Shown here: piece after piece, positions 1-6,166 of the stretch
Layout of the letters: each line of letters opens with the position of its first letter
How positions within the stretch are numbered: the stretch's first letter is position 1
From: Hungatella sp. UBA3402
GTDB taxonomy: Bacteria; Bacillota; Clostridia; Lachnospirales; Lachnospiraceae
Direction of reading: 5' to 3'
Length of the DNA: 19,082 nucleotides
NCBI GenBank assembly: GCA_002358555.1
Contig: DEPC01000034.1
Location: forward strand, 1-19,082
The notes under the pieces: model-generated
The model's input: only the letters and a program-made list of their open reading frames with translations
The model's database searches: none
What the model was told of the DNA's origin: nothing
Position numbers and translations under genes: made by a program

Positions 1-161
1 TCGGTTTCAGTCTCTGATTCAGGGGATGTGGTAAATTCTACAATGGAGGTCTCTGCTTCTGTAGACAGAATGGTTACATCTGCCTCGACATAAGTTCTAC
101 CACATCCCTCAAGAAGTAATAGTACTGCCATCAAGAAAAGTCCCTTAGTTCCTTTCCTCAT
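1..161 (-). CDS. Lipoprotein, N-terminal part only (runs off the window)
   Basis: The gene starts with ATG at 161 and is still open at the window edge, giving 53 residues. The N-terminus is a lipoprotein signal: a short basic stretch (MRKGTKG), a hydrophobic core (LFLMAVLLLL), then EGC with the likely lipidated Cys at residue 20. A Thr/Glu/Ser-rich linker follows, so the mature protein is probably anchored to the outer face of the membrane. Its ATG shares four bases (ATGA) with the ybeY stop, which points to translational coupling as the last visible gene of the yqfC-yqfD-phoH-ybeY operon. The functional domain lies outside the window. A ComEA-like helix-hairpin-helix protein is one possibility, but nothing visible proves it. 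Glu at the -2 position makes the lipobox slightly atypical. Confidence 0.75.
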   Translation of the reverse strand, partial: MRKGTKGLFLMAVLLLLEGCGRTYVEADVTILSTEAETSIVEFTTSPESETET

Positions 162-655
162 CTGGTGTACCCCCTACTTTCGAGTATTTGACTCTGTTTT
201 TCTTCCATTATAAGTCTCTCGGAATCTTCCATATGATCATATCCCAAGAGGTGAAGCATACTGTGGGCTGCCAGAAATGCCAGCTCTCTTGTCTGGGAAT
301 GTCCATATTTTTCTGCCTGTTCCTCCACCTTGTCCACAGAAATCATAATATCTCCCAAGAGTAATTCTCCTGTTTCTGGATTAAAGCAGTCAGCAAACAA
401 CTCCTCCACATGACTGAAATCAGAAGGAGAGTCATATTCTACCATGGGAAAAGACAATACATCAGTAGGAGAATCGATACCTCTACACTGTTGGTTTATC
501 TCCTGAATACCCAAATTATCGGTCAGAACCACATTTACTTCTGCCTCATAAGGACATTTTTCAAAATCCAAAGAGGCACAGATAATATCTTTAAGAATTT
601 CTTCCCAGGAAAGCTCCAGCTTTTTTTCAGCTTCATAATCAATATTTATAGTCAT
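158..655 (-). CDS. ybeY: Endoribonuclease YbeY (rRNA maturation factor)
   Basis: This is a 165-residue cytoplasmic metalloprotein. YbeY is a single-strand endoribonuclease involved in 16S rRNA 3' end processing and ribosome quality control. The zinc-binding signature is plain near residues 131-141: HSMLHLLGYDH, with the three metal-binding His residues spaced H-x3-H-x5-H. Upstream are the family motifs GIDSPTDVLSFPM and LGDIMIS. Length is normal for the family. It lies 64 bp after phoH and overlaps the next lipoprotein gene by four bases, the usual phoH-ybeY order in Firmicutes. The ribosome binding site (AGAGG about 10 bases before the ATG) is moderate. Confidence 0.97.
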   Translation of the reverse strand: MTINIDYEAEKKLELSWEEILKDIICASLDFEKCPYEAEVNVVLTDNLGIQEINQQCRGIDSPTDVLSFPMVEYDSPSDFSHVEELFADCFNPETGELLLGDIMISVDKVEEQAEKYGHSQTRELAFLAAHSMLHLLGYDHMEDSERLIMEEKQSQILESRGYTR

Positions 656-719
656 TGGTATACCGCCTCTTCTTCTGCTTTTGCAATAATTTAGCTATCT
701 TCCTGTTACATTTAGATGC

Positions 720-1733
720 TCAGCGCCGCGAATAAGTGGGCTTTCCTGAACCATGACGTTTTTTATCTTTTGATGCAGTCTTGGCTTCATAATCATCATA
801 AGCCTGTACAATTTTCTGCACTAAAGGATGACGCACCACATCCTGACTAGTCAAATAGCAAAAGCCTATGTCTTCTACTTTCTTAAGTACTTTTATCGCT
901 GTATCTAGTCCGGATGCACTACCTCCTGGCAAGTCCTTTTGAGTTTGGTCTCCTGTAACCACTACCTTAGAGCCAAACCCAATACGTGTCAAAAACATTT
1001 TCATCTGAGCTGGAGTGGTATTTTGAGCTTCATCTAGGATAATATATGCATTGTCCAAGGTTCTTCCCCTCATATAAGCCAAAGGTGCTACCTCAATAAG
1101 ACCTTTCTCTGAATTATGCAGATAGCTGTCTGCTCCCATAATCTGATACAATGCATCATATAGAGGTCGTAGATAGGGGTCAATCTTACTCTGCAAATCC
1201 CCTGGTAAAAATCCCAGCTTCTCTCCAGCTTCAATAGCAGGGCGAGTCAAAATAATCCTTCCTACCTCTCCATCTTTAAAAGCCTGGATAGCCATAGCCA
1301 TGGCTAGGTAAGTTTTTCCTGTCCCTGCTGGACCGATGCCAAAAACAATCATTTTTTTTCTGATGGCATCTACATAAGCTTTTTGTCCCAGAGTCTTAGG
1401 TTTTACTGGCTTGCCGTTTATGGTTCTACAGATAATATCTTTGTCAATCTCCAGGATTTGACTATCCTTTTCGCTGAAGGATAGCGAGAGGGCATAGTCT
1501 ACATTCTGCTGAGTTATGGTATTACCCCGCTTGGACAGCTCTATTAAGTTATTAAATACACTTTTTGCCTTTTTAATCATCTCCTCTGGCCCGATAATCT
1601 TTAAGGCATTATCCCTGGCAACCATAGTTACATGTAGAGTTCGTTCAATTTTTTTCGTATACTCGTCAAATTGTCCACATACATTTCGCTCATGTTCTGC
1701 AGGAATATCAATGATGGTTTCAATCACGCTCAT
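720..1733 (-). CDS. phoH: PhoH-like P-loop ATPase
   Basis: This is a cytoplasmic PhoH-family nucleotide-binding protein of about 337 residues, related to the ATPase half of PhoH2 RNA helicases; its exact physiological role is not settled. The Walker A motif GPAGTGKT lies near residues 134-141. The Walker B region reads IILDEAQN near 231-238, followed by VVVTGDQTQKDLP. The N-terminal part has the KH-like region usual for the family. The frame is open back to a TTG at 1754, but those first codons contain the Shine-Dalgarno itself (GAGGAG). The ATG at 1733 is therefore the likely start, 13 bases after it. That start overlaps the 3' end of yqfD by 14 bases, implying coupled translation. The C-terminus is basic (KDKKRHGSGKPTYSRR). 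Confidence 0.95.
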   Translation of the reverse strand: MSVIETIIDIPAEHERNVCGQFDEYTKKIERTLHVTMVARDNALKIIGPEEMIKKAKSVFNNLIELSKRGNTITQQNVDYALSLSFSEKDSQILEIDKDIICRTINGKPVKPKTLGQKAYVDAIRKKMIVFGIGPAGTGKTYLAMAMAIQAFKDGEVGRIILTRPAIEAGEKLGFLPGDLQSKIDPYLRPLYDALYQIMGADSYLHNSEKGLIEVAPLAYMRGRTLDNAYIILDEAQNTTPAQMKMFLTRIGFGSKVVVTGDQTQKDLPGGSASGLDTAIKVLKKVEDIGFCYLTSQDVVRHPLVQKIVQAYDDYEAKTASKDKKRHGSGKPTYSRR

Positions 1734-2955
1734 TAGTCTGTCTTGTCTCCTCAAACTCTGTAATATAATTCGTTACACCAATCTGTTCTTCTACAGTCAC
1801 GTTTCCCTCTGCCTTCCAAGAACCTCCATACTCTTGTATTTTAACATTATTTTCAATAATTTGAACCCCTTTTTCTGTTAAATTTTTCAGATATTCCTCT
1901 TCTAATATCCTAGCTTCCTCTTCCTTCTCCTCCTGTGTATAGGGACGTTCATAGGAAACAAAGGCTTCCCCTGTTATTTCCTCTATATAAAAAGGCAGAT
2001 AAAAATCTTCAAATAAACATAACTGAGTTAAATTTGTCACATAATTCCATGAAGTATCTCCAAAATCTGGCATCAGAAAACGCAATCGATAAGGGCCTGC
2101 CATAATCCCAATACCATGACGCTTTTTTCCAGTTTTTACATTTATTGTGCAGTATTGGGGAAATTCCTCCTCATAATGGTATATGGTTTTTGCATAAATA
2201 TCCCCATCTGCATGAACATAGGCAATCCTAACCACCTCTCCTGCATCATTTAGGATAGACAACTGTCCTGTAACTAATAGTTGGTCTTTTTCTACAGTAT
2301 CCCCCTCTGCCACAGCAGCCTTTCCCTGACGGATAATCATTCGGGTAATCACCCCTGCACGTTTGGCCACCAACTCACAAGGCTCATTTTCTGGTTCTGG
2401 TATAGAAGAAAGAACTTCATTTTCTTTTATCTTTACCAGAAGGCGGGTTCCTGATACACGGGCAGAAACCCAGGTAATCTCTGGAAAGCGACTTCTTATA
2501 TTCTCCTCCAACTGTTCGCAGGAAATTTTATGTTTCATCATTCCATATTGGATATCTTGTTCCTTGAGATAATCCAGAAGGGTTTCCCTAGTATAATGAT
2601 AATTTCCCTCAAAGGAAATATTCCATATAAATAAAGACATTGCATAAAGAAACACAAAAAAAGAAAGAACTGATATTGCTAATGCCTTTCTCTTTCGGTT
2701 TTCATGCAAAATAAAAGGCATTCCCAGTCGGGAAAGAATTCTTATCGACATATGGGATTTTCTCAGCAGTGGTCTGATTTTGTAAAAGTCCTTTAAGGAC
2801 ATATAAAAATAGTATCCGTCCTTTTGTTGTCGCACACTCCAATAATCCAGTCGCGCATTTTTACAAAGGTTAAAAAAGCGCTCTCCTGAATATCCAGTGC
2901 CACGAAGATATAGATACCCCCCTGCCCATCGGCTTATCTTCCTCTGCAAACCCAT
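1720..2955 (-). CDS. yqfD: Sporulation protein YqfD
   Basis: This is a 411-residue membrane protein of the YqfD/SpoIV family, needed for efficient sporulation in Bacillus and conserved in endospore formers. The N-terminal cytoplasmic part opens MGLQRKISRWAGGYLYLRGTGYSGERF. One hydrophobic segment lies near residues 89-112 (ALAISVLSFFVFLYAMSLFIW). After it comes a large extracytoplasmic region with the family pattern KENEVL...PCELVAKRAGVITRMIIRQGKAAVAEGDTV, similar to a barrel-sandwich fold. The ATG at 2955 has AAAGGTGG just upstream. It follows yqfC by about 40 bp and overlaps phoH. Its presence is the main sequence sign that the organism forms spores. Confidence 0.93.
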   Translation of the reverse strand: MGLQRKISRWAGGYLYLRGTGYSGERFFNLCKNARLDYWSVRQQKDGYYFYMSLKDFYKIRPLLRKSHMSIRILSRLGMPFILHENRKRKALAISVLSFFVFLYAMSLFIWNISFEGNYHYTRETLLDYLKEQDIQYGMMKHKISCEQLEENIRSRFPEITWVSARVSGTRLLVKIKENEVLSSIPEPENEPCELVAKRAGVITRMIIRQGKAAVAEGDTVEKDQLLVTGQLSILNDAGEVVRIAYVHADGDIYAKTIYHYEEEFPQYCTINVKTGKKRHGIGIMAGPYRLRFLMPDFGDTSWNYVTNLTQLCLFEDFYLPFYIEEITGEAFVSYERPYTQEEKEEEARILEEEYLKNLTEKGVQIIENNVKIQEYGGSWKAEGNVTVEEQIGVTNYITEFEETRQTNERD

Positions 2956-2996
2956 TCCACCTTTCGGACAAGCTTTTCAAACACTAGTGCTATCCC

Positions 2997-3263
2997 TTAA
3001 CTTTCTGTCACTACAGAGTGGATAAAGCCAGTAATAAGAATATCATCACCTGTATAATATTCTATCTCCAGTCGTTTTCCCTGGACAATGATTCTACAAG
3101 TTTTTGCCTGGATTTTTACTTCATTATCTAGAAAACTGATAATCCGATTATAATTTTCAATATAAACATTCCTTCGCCCTGTCATCGTAATCACGGGCTC
3201 TCCTGGTATCACATCCTGGGGAATATGCAGAAAGGATGCTGCCTGTGTGACCATTTTTGTCAT
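2997..3263 (-). CDS. yqfC: Sporulation protein YqfC
   Basis: This small protein of about 88 residues belongs to the YqfC family, which is paired with YqfD in endospore formers. The diagnostic stretches are PQDVIPGEPVITMTGRRNVYIENYNRII, then IIVQGKRLEIEYYTGDDILITGFIHSV. These are the beta-rich repeats of the family. The frame is open further upstream to 3329, but that extension would run into the rpsU terminator. The ATG at 3263 has AGAGG seven bases upstream, while the ATG at 3284 has no site, so 3263 is preferred. Its biochemical role is unknown. Confidence 0.85.
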   Translation of the reverse strand: MTKMVTQAASFLHIPQDVIPGEPVITMTGRRNVYIENYNRIISFLDNEVKIQAKTCRIIVQGKRLEIEYYTGDDILITGFIHSVVTES

Positions 3264-3314
3264 GTATGGGCCTCTTAAAGCCATAGGATTAGTATAATCT
3301 ATGTAAACTCCATA

Positions 3315-3347
3315 GAAAAAAGTCCTCAATCTTACGACTAAGGACTT
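3315..3347 (-). terminator. Rho-independent terminator after rpsU
   Basis: On the minus strand AAGTCCT (3347-3341) pairs with AGGACTT (3326-3320) across a 14-base loop. A run of T residues follows (the A tract at 3315-3320 on the plus strand). It sits 15 bp after the rpsU stop and before yqfC. It probably ends most rpsU transcripts and lets only a fraction continue into the sporulation genes. Confidence 0.7.
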
Positions 3348-3361
3348 CTGATTTGTGCAAC

Positions 3362-3538
3362 TTAATTGTACTTACGCTTTCTCGCAGCTTCAGACTTTTT
3401 CTTACGTCTAACGCTGGGTTTCTCGTAATGCTCTCTTTTGCGAATCTCCTGCTGAATACCTGCCTTCGCGCAGTTTCTTTTGAATCTGCGTAAAGCACTG
3501 TCTAATGATTCATTATCTTTAACAATAACGTTCGACAT
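3362..3538 (-). CDS. rpsU: 30S ribosomal protein S21
   Basis: This is a 58-residue ribosomal protein of the small subunit head/platform region, involved in initiation on natural mRNAs. The translation begins MSNVIVKDNESLDSALRRFK and ends SVRRKKKSEAARKRKYN, a full-length and classical S21. The start is the ATG at 3538, with AGGTG six bases upstream and a further GGAGG behind it. It has its own promoter at 3622-3649 and a terminator at 3315-3347. A longer open frame at 3289-3498 covers the same DNA but is only a shifted reading of this gene. Confidence 0.97.
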   Translation of the reverse strand: MSNVIVKDNESLDSALRRFKRNCAKAGIQQEIRKREHYEKPSVRRKKKSEAARKRKYN

Positions 3539-3621
3539 AGCTCACACCTAACCTCCCTCCAGTTGTGTACTTGTGCATAACCATCATACAACTGTCTGGG
3601 TATTTTTATAGCACTGCTATG

Positions 3622-3649
3622 ATTATAGCATAAAATCCCCATTCGTCAA
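3622..3649 (-). promoter_or_regulatory. Sigma-A promoter of rpsU
   Basis: On the minus strand TTGACG (3649-3644) and a perfect TATAAT (3627-3622) are separated by 16 bp. The predicted start of transcription near 3615 leaves a 5' leader of roughly 75 bases before rpsU. Confidence 0.8.
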
Positions 3650-3689
3650 CTGCTTTTTTAAGGATTTATAATTTTTTGGCATATTTTGA

Positions 3690-5345
3690 TTATTTTTCTT
3701 CTTTATCCAATACCTTATCCCATAAATCAATCATTTTTCTAGCAAAAAGCAGCTCTTTTCCTGTCCATCCATACAAAATACAAGTTCGGTATGCATACTC
3801 AGGGATACAGATATTATTGTATCCTGCTGTCTGAATCGAGAACACATTGACATAAGGATTCACCTTTTGCCTATATTCCATAATTAATTGAAATACATTG
3901 ATGTAATAGCCTCTGCCGCAGCTAAATCCCATCTTTTGATATCGCTCTCTCTGTTCTTCTGTGCCGTACAATCCCCCATGGCCTGCCTGTTGGTCTGAAT
4001 AGATGAAAATTTGGTCCCAATGCTCCTTATGTTCAATCGCATGAAGGAAAAATTCCCAGATTCCCCCTTCTGTGGCTCCTCCTACATCAGAATTCCTGTT
4101 TTGAGAGATATTCTGGCATTGACGCAGAATCTGTCCTCGCTTAGAGATAGGAATTACCCTAAGTTTGTTGCCGAATTTCCCCACATACCCCTCTTCCGAA
4201 GCTGCAGCAGCAATCACAGAAGATAAGTTATCTATCACAGCTATCTGAACCGTTCCATATTCTGAAGGAATCATTCCCCATGCAGAACCAGAATTATCTG
4301 ACAGACACATTGTTTTTCCTTGAAACTTAGGTAAGTTCTTCATAGACAAATCTATGCATTCTTCCAGGGCATCCAAAATCTGAGGGCGATGGGCACATTC
4401 GCTTTTTTCTACTGCCTGATAGGCACTGTAGTAGCGGAATGGGAACTGCTTTCCTGAGATTACTCCACGTTTTAGCTGTGTCAAATATTCCTTGCACAAA
4501 GAAGCATTCTCTTCTTCTCCAAAAACTCCCCGTAGATTTCTAAGCAAAGCCATATGTCCCATGGGAATCTCATAAAAGATATCTTTCCATTTATGCCCTT
4601 CTGAACGCAAATTCTCCCAAGTCTTTTTTTCTTGTGGCAGAGAAATGGTTCCTGTCTTCATAAATTCATCAATGACTGAAGACTTGGCATGAGTAATCCG
4701 CACTGCATCTTTAAGTCCAATCTCTGCATTTTTGTACTTGGCTGCTTCATAAGCATCAAGACTCCCAAGCTTTCTCGCCAGAGAACGCTTCAAAATACTG
4801 GGCATATTCTTCTTTCCACCATTTATATAGAGGAAATATGCCAGTTGAGACAAGACATCATCTCCTCTAGCCATGACCTGCTGCTCAATTTGGCCAAAAA
4901 GCCCTGGATTCTGCTGTGTAAATTTCTCTCTATTGGGATGAATCGCTGCTCTGACCATAATCACTTGAGGATTTAAACGCATATAAAATTCTGTTCTGAG
5001 CGTTACAGCCCATTCAAGAGTTCCCATAAAATCGAAAGTTAAAGCCTGGTCAATCGCCTCCTCCATAATCTCTGTGGTAGTTCGTCCATCCCAGGAATCT
5101 GAAAAAAGCAGATATCTTCCCAAAAGTTCACAGCTTTTATACCGCCCATCCCGCATATTCTTTCCAAAACCATTTCCGCGGTAATAGGACGGCTCCCCGA
5201 AAATTGAAGAAGCTGTAATCATCTTTAATGTATCTAACGCATTGATGATATAGGATTCTCCTCCCATAAAGTTTATGACGGTTTCTCTCTTCCTGGCAGA
5301 TAAATCCTGTTGCTGTTCTTCTAAAACTTTTCGGAAACGACTCAT
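3690..5345 (-). CDS. rsr: Bacterial Ro60 orthologue (Rsr), TROVE plus vWA domain
   Basis: This protein of about 551 residues is a bacterial Ro protein: a ring that binds Y RNA on its outer surface and single-stranded ends of misfolded or decaying RNA in its central hole. In Deinococcus and Salmonella relatives it works with 3' exonucleases such as PNPase. The TROVE part spans about residues 20-335, with PSILKRSLARKLGSLDAYEAAKYK near 182-205 and GHMALLRNLRG near 263-273, both close to the Ro60 consensus. A vWA-like domain follows, with an intact metal-site motif DNSGS near 350-354. Length matches Ro60 (about 540). The frame opens at 5462, but a promoter lies at 5376-5404 and GGAGGTG at 5352-5358, so the start is one of three consecutive ATGs (5351, 5348, 5345). 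The last has the best spacing. The Y RNA gene lies just upstream on the same strand. Confidence 0.93.
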   Translation of the reverse strand: MSRFRKVLEEQQQDLSARKRETVINFMGGESYIINALDTLKMITASSIFGEPSYYRGNGFGKNMRDGRYKSCELLGRYLLFSDSWDGRTTTEIMEEAIDQALTFDFMGTLEWAVTLRTEFYMRLNPQVIMVRAAIHPNREKFTQQNPGLFGQIEQQVMARGDDVLSQLAYFLYINGGKKNMPSILKRSLARKLGSLDAYEAAKYKNAEIGLKDAVRITHAKSSVIDEFMKTGTISLPQEKKTWENLRSEGHKWKDIFYEIPMGHMALLRNLRGVFGEEENASLCKEYLTQLKRGVISGKQFPFRYYSAYQAVEKSECAHRPQILDALEECIDLSMKNLPKFQGKTMCLSDNSGSAWGMIPSEYGTVQIAVIDNLSSVIAAAASEEGYVGKFGNKLRVIPISKRGQILRQCQNISQNRNSDVGGATEGGIWEFFLHAIEHKEHWDQIFIYSDQQAGHGGLYGTEEQRERYQKMGFSCGRGYYINVFQLIMEYRQKVNPYVNVFSIQTAGYNNICIPEYAYRTCILYGWTGKELLFARKMIDLWDKVLDKEEK

Positions 5346-5375
5346 CATCATCACCTCCGCTTGCTCTATGCTCTT

Positions 5376-5404
5376 ATTTTGACGGGTTTTAGGGGAGATG
5401 TCAA
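5376..5404 (-). promoter_or_regulatory. Sigma-A promoter of rsr
   Basis: On the minus strand TTGACA (5404-5399), a 17-bp spacer and CAAAAT (5381-5376) form a promoter with a perfect -35 box and a weak -10 box. Transcription would start near 5369, some 18-24 bases before the start codon. rsr therefore need not depend on read-through from the Y RNA gene. Confidence 0.65.
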
Positions 5405-5515
5405 GAGTTGGATGAAATGAAAAGAGAAAAGTTGTATGAAAAGTTAGGTAAATATCCAGCACATCAGAGGGGGACGACGATTTCTTTTTGATTTCAAATG
5501 ATAATAGTATTTGAT

Positions 5516-5661
5516 AAAAATATCCCCGAGAAAAAGGCGGAAACGGAACATACGTGCCCTACCATTGGGCGACTGTCGCAGTTATGCGACAGATGGGGCT
5601 CGAACCCACAACACCGCGATCCTTGAAATCGAAGTAACCGTTTCCTACGCTTCGGGGATAT
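5516..5661 (-). ncRNA. yrlA: Bacterial Y RNA, YrlA type with permuted tRNA-like module
   Basis: The RNA of about 145 nt would read from 5661 to 5516. Its ends form a 12-bp perfect helix (5652-5663 with 5518-5529), whose U-rich tail also makes it a terminator. The 5' strand contains CCGAAGCGTAG, which recalls CCGAAGGUAG of the Ro-binding helix in vertebrate Y RNAs. A second 8-bp helix (GGAAACGG/CCGTTTCC, 5638-5645 with 5539-5546) follows an internal loop with a pyrimidine-rich 3' side. Inside is a tRNA mimic in permuted order. First comes a T arm with 5-bp stem and loop TTCGAGC (5609-5593), then an 8-bp hairpin in place of the acceptor (5592-5573, loop TAAC). A two-base linker follows, then a D arm GCCC-AATGGTA-GGGC (5570-5556). 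This is the known YrlA architecture, and the neighbour is the Ro gene. No CCA end or acceptor pairing exists, so it is not a tRNA gene. Confidence 0.88.
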
Positions 5662-5665
5662 TTCT

Positions 5666-5694
5666 ATTATGACTTGAAATACTAAATTTGTCAA
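5666..5694 (-). promoter_or_regulatory. Sigma-A promoter of the Y RNA
   Basis: On the minus strand TTGACA (5694-5689), exactly 17 bp and CATAAT (5671-5666). The expected first transcribed base, near 5659-5661, falls at the start of the terminal helix of the Y RNA, so promoter and RNA structure support each other. Confidence 0.82.
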
Positions 5695-5710
5695 CTAAAA
5701 CTCAATCTTT

Positions 5711-6043
5711 TTACTTCCTGTTTAAATCCAACTCTGCTACTGCATACATGATGGTTGCAACCTGTCTTCGTTTATCCGGTGGCAAGCTGTGCCACCAATT
5801 TAGAGGAAAATCTTGGCCGGTTTCGGTCTTTGGTTCTTCTAACATGGCAAAAAATTCTGATAATGTCAGACCAAACGCCTTGCACATTTTCGACAGATTA
5901 TACAAACTTACAGTACTTCTCTTGTTAAATATAGTAGTAACTGTAGATTTCTTGATTCCGCTTTCTTTTGCCAACCTGTATTTGCTGAACTTGTGCTGCT
6001 TCATCAGTTCCTCAATCTTTTCCAACACTCTTTCGTTATCCAT
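5711..6043 (-). CDS. XRE-family helix-turn-helix regulator
   Basis: This 110-residue protein has an N-terminal Cro/C1-type DNA-binding domain. Residues about 8-66 read as the five-helix fold, with YRLAKESGIKKSTVTTIFN as the helix-turn-helix and LYNLSKMCKAFGLTLSEFFA completing it. The C-terminal 40 residues (DFPLNWWHSLPPDKRRQVATIMYAVAEL) have no sensor domain I recognise; this pattern is common in small XRE proteins of Lachnospiraceae. The start is ATG 6043 with GGAGAAAGG upstream. Its stop lies 16 bp before the Y RNA promoter, on the same strand, so it is a candidate regulator of yrlA and rsr; that link is inference. The Shine-Dalgarno touches the arm of a 16-bp inverted repeat. Confidence 0.85.
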   Translation of the reverse strand: MDNERVLEKIEELMKQHKFSKYRLAKESGIKKSTVTTIFNKRSTVSLYNLSKMCKAFGLTLSEFFAMLEEPKTETGQDFPLNWWHSLPPDKRRQVATIMYAVAELDLNRK

Positions 6044-6051
6044 AACCTTTC

Positions 6052-6099
6052 TCCATTAAAAAAATCCTATTATTTATATTATTGGATTTTTTTAATGGA
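6052..6099. repeat. 16-bp perfect inverted repeat before the XRE gene
   Basis: The arms 6052-6067 (TCCATTAAAAAAATCC) and 6084-6099 are perfect reverse complements around a 16-bp AT-only centre. Because the arm sequence contains A7/T7 runs, the hairpin could end transcription from the symporter gene. One arm also reaches the Shine-Dalgarno of the XRE gene, so it could act as an operator or as an RNA hairpin that hides the ribosome binding site. The sequence alone does not decide between these. Confidence 0.8.
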
Positions 6100-6166
6100 A
6101 AACAGACTTAAAATATCGGCCTATTAGGACTGAAATTTATCCTACTCTAAGATAGATAATAGCTAG

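Noticed and set aside
3289..3498. Open frame of 69 codons on the minus strand
   Set aside because: It is a shifted reading of rpsU and its terminator; S21 itself is unmistakable in the other frame.
5346..5462. N-terminal extension of the Rsr protein by 39 residues
   Set aside because: It would cover a good promoter and the Shine-Dalgarno, and Ro proteins do not have such an extension.
5556..5609. tRNA gene on the minus strand, from the D- and T-arm motifs
   Set aside because: The T arm comes before the D arm, no acceptor strands or CCA flank them, and the acceptor-like stem is closed by its own tetraloop. The arrangement fits a Y RNA.
5494..5694. Small minus-strand open frame across the Y RNA
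   Set aside because: It has no ribosome binding site, and its codons are those of the structured RNA and its promoter.
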